From GCA-020343675 sp964462945 (GTDB lineage: Bacteria; Planctomycetota; Phycisphaerae; Sedimentisphaerales; Anaerobacaceae): DNA of 64,000 bases. The first letter of the stretch is position 1; every line of letters starts with the position of its first letter. Where the stretch lies: positions 1 to 64,000 of the forward strand of contig CAYWZW010000007.1 in assembly GCA_964462945.1 (NCBI GenBank). The letters run 5' to 3'. This document shows, in pieces, positions 8,728-16,857 of this stretch. Under the pieces are notes generated by a model, which saw nothing but the letters and a program-made list of their open reading frames with translations, was not told where the DNA came from and did no database searches. A program made the position numbers and the translations under genes.

Positions 8728-10533
8728 TTATTGGAAACAGCCCGTTGCGTTTGTCAGCACTCTACTGCCACCCTCCGTCTTGAGTGTAGCCGTGCCGACA
8801 GTGACAAAGCCTCTCTGCCTGGCGTCGTCGGCGATTGAGACGGTCTCGTGAGGACGGTTGTTTCCCACCTGCCCCAAGCGTCCTCCCCCGTTGACAATGG
8901 CAAGCTCTTTGAGCTCCAGGTCGATTTGATCGCCGCGGACCGTTGCCACCAGATAGTTCACTTTGGGGTTGTAGCCGAACAGGCCGCCGTGGGCAATTTG
9001 GAGGACACCGTCGGCCTGCTTGCATGTGATGGCGTGGACCTCGCCGCACAGATACAAGCTGACTCCGTGCTTCTTGAGCGTCTGCCAGAGCGGCGATTCC
9101 TCGCCGCCCTCCAACATCAGTCCGCTGGAGCTTTCCTGCGCCACCGGTCCCTGGATAGGTGTGTGCCCCATGACGATGACATGCCGCACGCCGGGGTTGT
9201 CGGTGATGACCTGTTCGAGCCACTCTATTTGCGGCCCGGTGACCTTGGGCACAATGCCGCCCTGCGGGCCGCTGCCTTGCTCGAACACATCCACGGCGAT
9301 GAACAAGGTGTTCTCGTGGACGAACCAGAAGGCAGTACCCTTCATGCGAAGCGGGCCGTTGAGAGGCATCTTGAGGTATTTCTGAAACTGCCGCTTGAAG
9401 TATGGAACCAGGGCCGCCTTATCATCGGGCCAGGGGTTGTCCCCGATCTCATGGTCGCCGATGCCGGCATAGAATTCAAGGCCGTGGTCCTGCATTCGCT
9501 TGACCCAGGCCGGATAGTAAATCGCTGCGTACTTTTCAATGCTTTCCTTGTCCGGCCAGCGGCCCATCACCAGGTCGCCCGCAACCAGGACAAACTGCGG
9601 GTTCTCGGCCTTGATTGCAGCCAGGACATAGTCCAGCGTCTCCTCCCATCCCGGCTGCGGGTAGCTCAGGTCCACGTTGACAAAATCCGGAATACTGACA
9701 AAACGCCACGGCTGCACGGACTCGACGCCGTTTTGGGGTACTTCGGCTTTGGCCACCCACAGAATGGCGTTCAGGATCAGCTTGCGAAACGGCTCCATGC
9801 GCCAGTTCCGGTCGTAGTGACCGCCTGTGAAGCCAAAGCCGCGGCCGCCGTCGTCGCGCGTGGCCGCCCAGGCCAGGACCTTATCCTGCGGCGCCCAGGG
9901 TGGGAGTTTCCCGGTCAAGATGGGCACGACCCGGGGATCGTCCGCACGCAGCCGGATATCGAAGTACCATTCATCCTCCGCAACGTAGCCGCTGCAACCC
10001 CGACAAATCGGATGGCCGCTCTTCACGGGCGAGACGGCCACCGTGTTCCTCGGGTTCTGGGAATAGCCCCGCTCGTAGCAGCCTCCTATCCACTCTAAAA
10101 AGTCTGCTTCTGCTCCCTCCGGAGGTTCCACGGCATAGTGAATAAATGCCAGGCCCACGCCTCGCCTGGCGAGCTTGCGAATCTTCGCGGCCCGGTCCGG
10201 CTCTTTGAGCGGGTGATCGGCAGATCCGTCCGACAGAAACACAATCGCATCGGCGTCGTCCAGGACCGCCGGGTCTTCAGGCCAGCCGTTCTTATGGATT
10301 TCGATACGCAGCGGCTCGATCAGGCCTTGCCGGACTGCGCCATCCAGGGCCTGCTTCAGAAATTGGGCGTCTTGCTCCCATTCATGGCAGCCTTCGCCGT
10401 GGCTCGGTTTTCCGGCGATAAAGACCACCTTGCGAGTGCCGGGATCAGTGGACCGATCACAAGAGTTGACGGCAAGCAGGATCCCGCAGAGAGCTGTGAA
10501 CAATGACAATGCGTAAGCGTTTCTTCGTTGCAC
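8728..10533 (-). CDS. ThuA-domain and calcineurin-like phosphoesterase fusion lipoprotein
   Basis: Two domains are fused. The N-terminal ThuA-like domain (about 25-260; VFIAGKPSHGEGCHEWEQDA, IHYAVEPP) belongs to the trehalose-utilisation/class I amidotransferase-like fold. The C-terminal domain is a calcineurin-like metallophosphoesterase: PDFVNVD replaces the usual first DxH, then VAGDLVMGRW, GIGDHEIGD, VMGHTPI and CGEVHAIT, so several metal ligands vary from consensus. I place the start at a GTG that gives a compact lipoprotein signal (MQRRNAYALSLF... ending NSC); the open frame extends to 10713 but that extension has no signal-like features. No strong ribosome site supports either start. 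It is convergent with the DUF6807 gene 23 bases away. The substrate is unknown. Confidence 0.78.
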   Translation of the reverse strand: MQRRNAYALSLFTALCGILLAVNSCDRSTDPGTRKVVFIAGKPSHGEGCHEWEQDAQFLKQALDGAVRQGLIEPLRIEIHKNGWPEDPAVLDDADAIVFLSDGSADHPLKEPDRAAKIRKLARRGVGLAFIHYAVEPPEGAEADFLEWIGGCYERGYSQNPRNTVAVSPVKSGHPICRGCSGYVAEDEWYFDIRLRADDPRVVPILTGKLPPWAPQDKVLAWAATRDDGGRGFGFTGGHYDRNWRMEPFRKLILNAILWVAKAEVPQNGVESVQPWRFVSIPDFVNVDLSYPQPGWEETLDYVLAAIKAENPQFVLVAGDLVMGRWPDKESIEKYAAIYYPAWVKRMQDHGLEFYAGIGDHEIGDNPWPDDKAALVPYFKRQFQKYLKMPLNGPLRMKGTAFWFVHENTLFIAVDVFEQGSGPQGGIVPKVTGPQIEWLEQVITDNPGVRHVIVMGHTPIQGPVAQESSSGLMLEGGEESPLWQTLKKHGVSLYLCGEVHAITCKQADGVLQIAHGGLFGYNPKVNYLVATVRGDQIDLELKELAIVNGGGRLGQVGNNRPHETVSIADDARQRGFVTVGTATLKTEGGSRVLTNATGCFQ

Positions 10534-10726
10534 GCGGCTATTAGAATCCGCTTTATCGTCCTTTTCAACCTTTTTCCGCTTCAGCCGGTCAGTGAGTAGG
10601 CGCCCCGAACTCTGGGGGCAGGCGGCGTTTTGAAATTGGGTTTGATCAGTCTGGCAACTCCTTAGCAACCAATGCAGGCCCGACGGATTGGGTGTGTTTT
10701 CCGGGAGCCTCAAGCGAGGTTCATTT

Positions 10727-11341
10727 TCATAAGCCTTTGTGAAAAGGAAGTTTGCGTTCGTTAATACTTCGCCACATTTGCTCCAGTAGTCCCATTGGCA
10801 GGCCCATGACGTTTGTCAGGCTGCCCTCGATCCTCTCGACGAATTCGTCGCCGGTCTCTTTTATGGCGTATGCTCCCGCCTTGTCCCGCCAGGAGCCGCC
10901 CTTTATGTGCTCGGCAATTTGCTTCGCGGTCAGCCGCTTGGGATAGACCGTAGTGCTGTCGCTTTCCACCAGCTCGGTACTGTCGCGGAGCCTGACAATG
11001 GCAATGCCGGTTATGACCTTATGCGGTGCGCTGAAGAGCTTCTTGGTGATCGCCTCGGCGTCTTTGGCATCGGCGGGTTTGCCGATGATTTGGCCCTGGA
11101 AATCCACAACCGTATCGGCGCCAATGACCAGGCAGTCCGGGTACGTTTGGGCGACATTTTTTGCCTTGGCTAAAGCCAGCCTCTTGGCGTATGTAGCGGC
11201 CTTGATTCCTTCGGTCGAAAAAGCTGATTCGTCGATATTCGGCCGCACAACCGTAAATGCGTAGCCGGCTTCGCTCAAAAGCTGTCGGCGTCGAGGCGAG
11301 GCGGAAGCCAGAATGATGGGTGCCGGATGTTCTTGCGGCAT
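10727..11341 (-). CDS. maf: Maf-family nucleoside triphosphate pyrophosphatase
   Basis: Cytoplasmic enzyme that hydrolyses non-canonical or modified nucleoside triphosphates (dTTP/UTP or m7GTP in characterised members) to monophosphate and pyrophosphate. From the ATG at 11341 the protein is about 204 residues, the normal family length, and begins PIILASASPRRRQLL, the family signature. IGADTVVDFQGQIIGKP contains the catalytic aspartate region, and GAYAIKETGDEFVERIEGSLTNVMGLP is the conserved C-terminal block. An in-frame extension to 11449 overlaps the upstream gene and is not Maf-like. It lies close downstream of the DUF1570-like lipoprotein gene and may share its transcript. Which Maf subclass it is cannot be settled here. 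Confidence 0.92.
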   Translation of the reverse strand: MPQEHPAPIILASASPRRRQLLSEAGYAFTVVRPNIDESAFSTEGIKAATYAKRLALAKAKNVAQTYPDCLVIGADTVVDFQGQIIGKPADAKDAEAITKKLFSAPHKVITGIAIVRLRDSTELVESDSTTVYPKRLTAKQIAEHIKGGSWRDKAGAYAIKETGDEFVERIEGSLTNVMGLPMGLLEQMWRSINERKLPFHKGL

Positions 11342-11424
11342 TGATTCGTACCCTGCCCAACGTTCTTCCTGTGCTCTTGTCAGTCCGGCAATTCCACGCT
11401 GGCGTTGAGGGTCTGACGGAGCGG

Positions 11425-12462
11425 TTAATCTGCGACGATCTGTCTGCAAAAGTCCAGATACTCTTTCTCGACCGGCTCAAAATCAGCGCCGATATATTCC
11501 TGGAATAATACCAGACCGACGATGTGGTTCCACAGGATATTTCGCGGCACAGCTCTGTCCATGGCGATTTTCCTGCTGACCTCATCGAGCGGCCAGTCGC
11601 CCCGCAGGCCGTTTGCGAGCAACTGACGGTAGGTGGCCAGACGCTGCCCGGACCCGGCTTCCTGCAGAAAACGCACCAGCGCGTAGGATTGGCTGTAAAA
11701 GGCCATCACCGCTTCGGTCTGGTCGGTTGCCAGCACGTCGCCGGGAGTCGTTGCGATCAATTCTTCCAGCGGCATCATCCTGTTTTCGTCCAACGTCTTT
11801 TTCAGCGTATCTAAGCGATACACATTGTCCGCGGGCTCAAAGTCAAGCGATCCATCCTCGGAGCCCTGCGCCTCAAAGAGCATCGCGACACCTTCGTCGA
11901 GCCAGCTTGGCAGGCGAAACTTGAAATGCCGGTCGTTGAACTGATGCCATCCCTCGTGCCCGAGAACGGAAAACGTCCGTTCCGGACCAATATCGTACGC
12001 CACGCACGCCTCACCGTGGTAATACGCGCCGGCCTTTATTCGGCAGAAGATTTCAGCCTGTTCGCCTGCGAAGCTCCGCGTGAAATCCTCCCACTGTCGG
12101 CGGTCGGCAAACAGATAGATGACGAATCTGGGTTCCGTCTCGATTGGTTCGGGCAACTGACGGTTATAGGCCCTGTATGCCGACTCGATAAAGCCGGGGC
12201 TCCGGCGAAGCATCAAAGGCTCCAGGAGCGTCGTGAAAATCTCGTAGTGAGCGGTAGTCAGTTTTAGGCCGGGCCCGTATGCGTTTTCCCAGACCCCGAC
12301 GGACTCCAACTCCGGCAGATTCTGGTCGTCCAGATACTGGATCATCTCGGCACAGGTCGGCGGCCCCTTGGGGACGCTTTGTGCCGTTATGATTTTATCG
12401 GACTGGCAGCCGACCAAGCAGGCAATCGCGATTGTGCAAATCACCCTCAGCCTTTTCACCAC
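11425..12462 (-). CDS. DUF1570-like lipoprotein with a gluzincin HExxH motif
   Basis: The start is a GTG preceded at ideal distance by GGAGG (12469-12473), giving a lipoprotein signal VVKRLRVICTIAIACLVGC. The rest resembles the DUF1570 group of planctomycete proteins: RFVIYLFADRRQWEDF, and GHEGWHQFN at about residue 168-176, which matches the zinc-protease motif HExxH, with DEGVAMLFE about 20 residues later supplying the likely third ligand. It is therefore probably an envelope-anchored zinc peptidase or an inactive relative. A repeat element lies just upstream of the ribosome site, and the open frame continues through it, which explains the apparent longer ORF. The Maf gene follows at once. 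Confidence 0.72.
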   Translation of the reverse strand: MVKRLRVICTIAIACLVGCQSDKIITAQSVPKGPPTCAEMIQYLDDQNLPELESVGVWENAYGPGLKLTTAHYEIFTTLLEPLMLRRSPGFIESAYRAYNRQLPEPIETEPRFVIYLFADRRQWEDFTRSFAGEQAEIFCRIKAGAYYHGEACVAYDIGPERTFSVLGHEGWHQFNDRHFKFRLPSWLDEGVAMLFEAQGSEDGSLDFEPADNVYRLDTLKKTLDENRMMPLEELIATTPGDVLATDQTEAVMAFYSQSYALVRFLQEAGSGQRLATYRQLLANGLRGDWPLDEVSRKIAMDRAVPRNILWNHIVGLVLFQEYIGADFEPVEKEYLDFCRQIVAD

Positions 12463-12484
12463 AGCCTTCCTCCAAACAACTTGC

Positions 12485-12571
12485 AGGGTAGGCTTTCCCG
12501 CTACGGCTCGGGCCTTCGCCGAGAGGAGCAGCCCACCGATTAAATCATGGTGGGGCAAGCCTCACCCTACC
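12485..12571. repeat. Dispersed inverted repeat (GGTAGGCTT...AAGCC...CCTACC)
   Basis: The ends are inverted: GGTAGGCTT on the left and AAGCCTCACCCTACC on the right. The inner part contains CCCGCTACGGCT and CTTCGCCGAGA, which recur with few changes at about 55958-55985. It lies in the 5' region between the divergent lipoprotein and sigma factor genes. It looks like a non-autonomous palindromic element; no transposase is nearby. Confidence 0.55.
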
Positions 12572-12710
12572 ATTCTGAGTTCCTCGCTATCTCTACCATC
12601 GGCTGCAAAAGACGGGAAATCCACAATATTTTGTCCACGCAGGCGGTCTTTTTCGTCTAAACTGATAGCTGGCCGGATAGGGCAATTGCGATTCAATAGC
12701 AGGAGCATCC

Positions 12711-13307
12711 ATGGGCAATCGAATGAAGAGCCTTTGCAAACGTGCTAAGAGAGCAGACAGAGACGCTACCTGTGAACTGTTGAGGATCTGCTACCCGGAC
12801 GTTTTTGCCTATCTGAGGCGTCTTTGCGGCAGCCGGCAAGACGCCGAGGACCTGACACAGCAGACGTTTCTCAAAGTCTGGTCATCGCTTGACAGATTCG
12901 CAGGTCGCAGCAAGTTTTCCACCTGGCTCTACAGGATTGCCTACAATACCTACATCGATTGGCGGCGCACAGACGCCCGCGGGGCACGAAACTGCCCAGA
13001 CCCATGGTGGGACGAGTGCATAGATACGAATCCCGGCCCGTCTGCAAATGTGGCTGACCGCCAGACGGCCCAGCGGCTGTACGAGGCGGTGGACCAGCTC
13101 GACGAGGACCGGAGGCACGTTGTGCACCTGCATTATTACCAGGGGTTGTCCATTCGGCAGACGGCCGAAGTCCTGAATGTTGCAACAAGCACCGTTAAAT
13201 ACAGACTTCGCGAAGTCTTGAGAATCCTTAGAACAAGAATTGTTGTTGAAGAAAACGAGCTTAACGTAGCACGAACAATTCCCCTCGCAAAAGGAGAAAC
13301 GGCATGA
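12711..13307 (+). CDS. ECF-type RNA polymerase sigma factor (module 1)
   Basis: A 198-residue sigma-70 family factor. Region 2 is at about 25-95 (YPDVFAYLRRLCGS, DAEDLTQQTFLKVW, FSTWLYRIAYNTYIDWRR) and region 4 at about 120-180 (DQLDEDRRHVVHLHYYQGLSIRQTAEVLNV... KYRLREVLRILR). There is no region 3 or 1.1, as expected for the ECF group. AGGAG lies 5 bases before the ATG. Its stop overlaps the start of the next gene (ATGA), so the pair is translationally coupled: sigma factor plus a membrane protein likely acting as its anti-sigma factor. The stimulus is unknown. It directs core polymerase to a small regulon that I cannot identify. Confidence 0.9.
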   Translation: MGNRMKSLCKRAKRADRDATCELLRICYPDVFAYLRRLCGSRQDAEDLTQQTFLKVWSSLDRFAGRSKFSTWLYRIAYNTYIDWRRTDARGARNCPDPWWDECIDTNPGPSANVADRQTAQRLYEAVDQLDEDRRHVVHLHYYQGLSIRQTAEVLNVATSTVKYRLREVLRILRTRIVVEENELNVARTIPLAKGETA

Positions 13308-14038
13308 ATATAGAAGAAAAAATCGAACAGTATCTCAAGGCCGCGCCAAAGCCGCCGGCACCCAATGACTTAATAGAAAAACTACGGGCGGACGTATCCG
13401 CTGGGGATATTAAAACACAGCGGTCGGCTTTTCGCAGATGGTTTGCTCCCTCCGGTGATTCAATCTCACCCTGGCGAGTAGCAACTGCAGCAGCAGTTAC
13501 AATCGCAGTTCTGATACCTTTGAGCTATGGTGCAGCCAAGATTGTAGAAAAATTCATGACCGAGGAATTCATGGTGACCTACACTTATGATTATGACGAG
13601 ACTGATGGCAAAAAAGAGGTCATGGCTTATTTATTCCGGCCAACCGTTAAAGGACCCTCCATAAACAGTGAGGAGGATGCAAAGCAAGCTGAGAAAGAGA
13701 TACTAAAGCTTATCAAAGAGGGCAAAGTCGAGCAAATTAGCCCTGGCGAATATAGGGCCGTTCTGTCCAACGGCGAGGAAGTTATCTACGATACATTAGA
13801 AATTCCAATTGAAATCCTCGAATCCGAGAATAGAGAAGAGAAAATCAAAGAGATGTGCAACGAAATAGAAGAACTGCGGAAAGCAGGCAAGTTCGAAAGA
13901 ATTTTTTTAGACGTGGTGAAAAGTCCAAAAGGACGAGACGTATACATTTACAAAACGCGTTACACCTTATCGAATGGCGTGACTATAATCCTTAATTCTG
14001 GTTTTGGACATCCGGTGGAAGAAAAAACAAAAGATTGA
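13304..14038 (+). CDS. Membrane protein coupled to the ECF sigma factor, probable anti-sigma factor
   Basis: I do not recognise a named family over the full length. The first 60 residues are a cytoplasmic N-terminus (NIEEKIEQYLKAAPKPPAPNDLIEKLRADV), resembling the short sigma-binding ends of planctomycete anti-sigma factors. One TM helix follows at about 63-82 (VATAAAVTIAVLIPLSYGAA). The outer part of about 160 residues is Lys/Glu-rich with two related repeats: EKEILKLIKEGKVEQISPGEYRAVLSNG and CNEIEELRKAGKFERIFLD. The coding start overlaps the sigma gene by four bases. A strong hairpin ends the unit. The anti-sigma role is inferred from order and topology; a zinc-binding ZAS motif is not visible. 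Confidence 0.6.
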   Translation: MNIEEKIEQYLKAAPKPPAPNDLIEKLRADVSAGDIKTQRSAFRRWFAPSGDSISPWRVATAAAVTIAVLIPLSYGAAKIVEKFMTEEFMVTYTYDYDETDGKKEVMAYLFRPTVKGPSINSEEDAKQAEKEILKLIKEGKVEQISPGEYRAVLSNGEEVIYDTLEIPIEILESENREEKIKEMCNEIEELRKAGKFERIFLDVVKSPKGRDVYIYKTRYTLSNGVTIILNSGFGHPVEEKTKD

Positions 14039-14116
14039 TATAAATCCAGACTTGCATCCTCTGGTGACAATCTTGCATAAATTGGCCTGAAAATAAGGAG
14101 TGTCGCAATGAAATCA

Positions 14117-14142
14117 CAAGTGGGGCTCAATGGCCCCACTTG
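14117..14142 (+). terminator. Perfect 10-bp hairpin after ECF module 1
   Basis: CAAGTGGGGC (14117-14126) and GCCCCACTTG (14133-14142) form a perfect stem with a 6-base loop. A short T-containing stretch (CTGTTTAATT) follows. It lies between the converging module 1 and amrA genes and probably terminates the sigma operon; the U-tract is weak. Confidence 0.6.
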
Positions 14143-14177
14143 CTGTTTAATTCTACATTACCATATCTTCCTGCGAA

Positions 14178-14738
14178 CTATATGTCTTTGAAATCAGCAC
14201 CAAATACCTCGGCGGTGAAGAAATAGACTTCTGTTTGTGGGTCCTTCCAGGCGTCGGCGGCCAGGCCCGCCTTATGCGCGCAGCAGTACGAGAGGAACTC
14301 TTCTTTGCCCCACCCGGTCTCGGTGGCGACCTGGGGCAAAAAGCAGCCTGAGGCCCGGCCTCTTCTTATGTAGATGCCGTCGATGCCCAGCCGCAGGCTC
14401 AGCGGGGCATCCGTCCGCTGTAGCGGCGAGAGGACCGAAATCTCGATGTCCAGCTTCTCCAGCTCCCGAGCTGTAATCGGGTCGCCGAAGAAACGCGGAT
14501 CGCCGGTGGCCGAGGCCTTTGCCATCTCCGCCACTAATTCAATCAGCGGACTATCGGAAGTGAATTGGCCGATGCAGCCGCGCAGCCGGCCCCGGTTCTT
14601 CAACGTCACAAAGCATCCGCAGGGCGCGTTCAATTCAGCATCGTCCGATTGCGGTTTCGGGGCCGGCTTGTTCCTGATGACCGCCTCAACGGTATCGCGC
14701 GCGACCTTCAAGAGCGTTTGTTTCTGCTGCTCGTTCAT
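14178..14738 (-). CDS. amrA: AmmeMemoRadiSam system protein A (AMMECR1 domain)
   Basis: A 186-residue AMMECR1-domain protein. Typical blocks are CGCFVTLKNRGRLRGCIGQF (about 40-60), DPRFFGDPITARELEKLDIEISVLSPL (about 80-107) and GIDGIYIRRGRASGCFLPQVATETGWGKEEFLSYC (about 119-154). In many prokaryotes this domain is encoded with a Memo-like protein and a radical SAM enzyme (the AmmeMemoRadiSam set); neither partner is visible next to it, so the set is split or incomplete here. The biochemical function is not established. No clear ribosome site precedes the ATG, and a dispersed inverted repeat lies immediately upstream. Confidence 0.88.
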   Translation of the reverse strand: MNEQQKQTLLKVARDTVEAVIRNKPAPKPQSDDAELNAPCGCFVTLKNRGRLRGCIGQFTSDSPLIELVAEMAKASATGDPRFFGDPITARELEKLDIEISVLSPLQRTDAPLSLRLGIDGIYIRRGRASGCFLPQVATETGWGKEEFLSYCCAHKAGLAADAWKDPQTEVYFFTAEVFGADFKDI

Positions 14739-14753
14739 TTGAATTTACGATTC

Positions 14754-14821
14754 AGCCACGAAGGCACAAAGGCACAAATCAGAGATATGTCAGAGCCTTC
14801 GTGTCTTGGTGTCTTGGTGGC
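14754..14821. repeat. Dispersed inverted repeat upstream of amrA
   Basis: GCCACGAAGGCACAAAGGCAC on the left is matched in reverse by GTGTCTTGGTGTCTTGGTGGC on the right, an imperfect 21-base inverted repeat around a 26-base centre. The phrase 'cacgaaggcac' suggests a known style of dispersed intergenic repeat. No coding content. Confidence 0.5.
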
Positions 14822-14895
14822 AAAAAGATTAAAGCTAATGCAGCCATTCTATCACGAGGAACCTAATTAATCAACATCACCACTTACCAAGCCAT

Positions 14896-15534
14896 TCAAC
14901 AACCAGGCTTTCGGCGTTTTTCTTTCCAGACCTCAATCACCGCAGGCATGATTGAGATTATGATAATCGCAAGAATAGTTATTGTAAAATTCTCCTTAAT
15001 GACCCTGATATTTCCGAAAAAGAATCCGCCAAAAACAAAAACCGCGATCCAGAGAACGCCGCCTACCACATTATAGGTGAAAAAGCGCAAATAATTCATT
15101 TTGCCAAGACCGGCTACGAACGGCGCAAATGTCCGGACTATTGGGACGAACCTTGCCAAAACGATAGTCTTGGGCCCATATCTCTCATAAAACCTGTGCG
15201 TGCGGTCTATGTGCTCTTTCTTCAGGAACCATGCGCCCTGCCTCTTCAATATTATTGAGCCAAAGTATTTTCCTATCGTGTAATTTGCATTATCACCCAA
15301 CACCGCTGCGGCAGAGAGAATGGCAAACAGCCAGGCCACGTGAAGAGAACCTGTGGCAGCGAGTGTCCCCAGTGCGAAAATCAGAGAATCGCCGGGAAGA
15401 AACGGCGTCACAACCAAGCCCGTCTCAGCGAAGATAACGGCAAAAAAGAGCAGGTAACACAAAATTCCATAACTTTCTATGATAGAATTAAGGTGCTTAT
15501 CGAGATGAAGGACAAAATCAATAGCTGATCCCAT
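14896..15534 (-). CDS. DedA/SNARE-associated family membrane protein
   Basis: A 212-residue polytopic inner-membrane protein of the DedA superfamily. The signature blocks are all present: FAETGLVVTPFLPGDSLIFALG (about 35-56), GDNANYTIGKYFG (about 79-91) and the RFVPIVRTFAPFVAGLGKM block (about 122-140) with the conserved arginines, then a C-terminal TM helix. DedA proteins are linked to undecaprenyl-phosphate or phospholipid translocation and to proton-motive-force homeostasis. The motif set is closest to the E. coli DedA/YghB/YqjA group. The gene is monocistronic as far as I can see, with no strong ribosome site before the ATG. Confidence 0.92.
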   Translation of the reverse strand: MGSAIDFVLHLDKHLNSIIESYGILCYLLFFAVIFAETGLVVTPFLPGDSLIFALGTLAATGSLHVAWLFAILSAAAVLGDNANYTIGKYFGSIILKRQGAWFLKKEHIDRTHRFYERYGPKTIVLARFVPIVRTFAPFVAGLGKMNYLRFFTYNVVGGVLWIAVFVFGGFFFGNIRVIKENFTITILAIIIISIMPAVIEVWKEKRRKPGC

Positions 15535-15681
15535 ATTCGTATACCCTCAGTAAGACTGACAAAGAATTGCTCTAAAAAAGGCGCAAACCCGGCACCGGTT
15601 CCTCGCTCCCCTCGACTCCACTCGGGGCAGGCGTCGCTCGTCGCTCGGATTATTATTTACTGCTTCATCATTCGACATTCG

Positions 15682-16857
15682 TTATTCCTTGTTGGATATT
15701 AACTCCGTCTTCTGCCCTCTGTCATCTGCAGCTTTCTTCTTGTCATCTGCAAACCTCCCTGCCGGCCCGCCGGCCGTAAACAACACCGCAAACCGAGTCA
15801 CCAACGCACCCAGCAAAACAAATCCCAGAATCATTTGCAGACCCACTAATATGTGTGCCCAAAAGCTGTGCGCATTTGCGTGCATATTTGTAAATCCAAC
15901 CGTCATTATTACAACCGAAAAATGTAGCGCCCGCAACAGCGCTAGCCCGTACCCAACCTTTGCTCCGTTTGCGTCCACAAATAAATAGTCCACTATCCCC
16001 GTCGGCGCTGCCAAGCCCCAGAGCCAGTAGATAGTCGCAAACCCAAACGCAAGGCCGAGAAAAACAGCTACTATCCTCCCCGTCGAAAGACCATAGTCGC
16101 TCATTAACCAGAAGGGCTTGACAACCCATTCTAACGTTGGGTGTTCCTTATACCAGTCCTCCCAATTCTTCCGACGTATATTGTATTCCAAGAGTTGTTT
16201 TGTACTAGGATGAATGTGTACACCGTTCAGCGATGTGCCACCGAAATGGGTGTACCGGTTAATCCAGCACCCCCAAACAGAAGTAGAACCATCCACATCG
16301 CACCAATAGACCATTGCGTGTTCAAGATGCGCGCCCAAAAGTTGCGCGCCCTGGAGGTGGGTCTCCCAAAGTTTGGCGTTTTCAAGATGGGCGGCTACGA
16401 GATTGGCATGTTCCAGATGAGCCTCCCAGATGAACGTGTCCTCCAAATGAGCAACCTTAAGGTCACTATGTTCCAGATGCGTGCCAACAAGCATCGACCC
16501 TCTCAGACTCGCTTTGACGAGGTTAGCCTCTTGCACTTGGCAATCACTGAGATTTGACTTTTCAAGATGAACTTCAGCAGTAAAATTATGTTTTTTTCCT
16601 TTTTCGTCTGTGAAGTCCCCACTGTTGAGCAATACTCCTTTAAGGTATCGATCAGTGAAACATCCTCCTTCCAGTAGTACATCTTCGTTGGGATTTCTTT
16701 TGCGCCACCCGTTCCATTCACTCATGTCTTTGCTGTCCGAGCAGCGTTTGAGCATTTCGTATTGGTCGAGGTCGCAACGCAATCCTTTTTTTAGAAGTTC
16801 GGGATCATATCTTCCTTGCTCTTGCGGATTTTCGGGTTGCGCGTTTAATTCAGTCAT
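15682..16857 (-). CDS. Pentapeptide-repeat protein fused to a two-TM ion-channel domain
   Basis: A 391-residue protein. Residues about 80-185 form pentapeptide-like repeats (SNLSDCQVQEANLVKASLRG, HLEHANLVAAHLENAKLWE), predicted to fold as a right-handed quadrilateral helix. Residues about 250-365 form an Ion_trans_2-type domain: TM helix (IVAVFLGLAFGFATIYWLW), pore helix and filter (ALHFSVVIMTVGFTNMHA), second TM helix (ILVGLQMILGFVLLGALVT). The filter at 319-322 is TVGF but the following GD of potassium channels is replaced by TN, so selectivity may differ. The C-terminal tail is charged. Its start overlaps the end of the upstream two-TM protein gene by four bases, so the two are almost certainly co-translated partners. 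Local base composition is more AT-rich than the flanking housekeeping genes. Confidence 0.75.
   Translation of the reverse strand: MTELNAQPENPQEQGRYDPELLKKGLRCDLDQYEMLKRCSDSKDMSEWNGWRKRNPNEDVLLEGGCFTDRYLKGVLLNSGDFTDEKGKKHNFTAEVHLEKSNLSDCQVQEANLVKASLRGSMLVGTHLEHSDLKVAHLEDTFIWEAHLEHANLVAAHLENAKLWETHLQGAQLLGAHLEHAMVYWCDVDGSTSVWGCWINRYTHFGGTSLNGVHIHPSTKQLLEYNIRRKNWEDWYKEHPTLEWVVKPFWLMSDYGLSTGRIVAVFLGLAFGFATIYWLWGLAAPTGIVDYLFVDANGAKVGYGLALLRALHFSVVIMTVGFTNMHANAHSFWAHILVGLQMILGFVLLGALVTRFAVLFTAGGPAGRFADDKKKAADDRGQKTELISNKE

Noticed and set aside
8848..10098. A 416-codon open frame on the plus strand
   Set aside because: Shadow of the ThuA-phosphoesterase gene, whose motifs are convincing on the minus strand.
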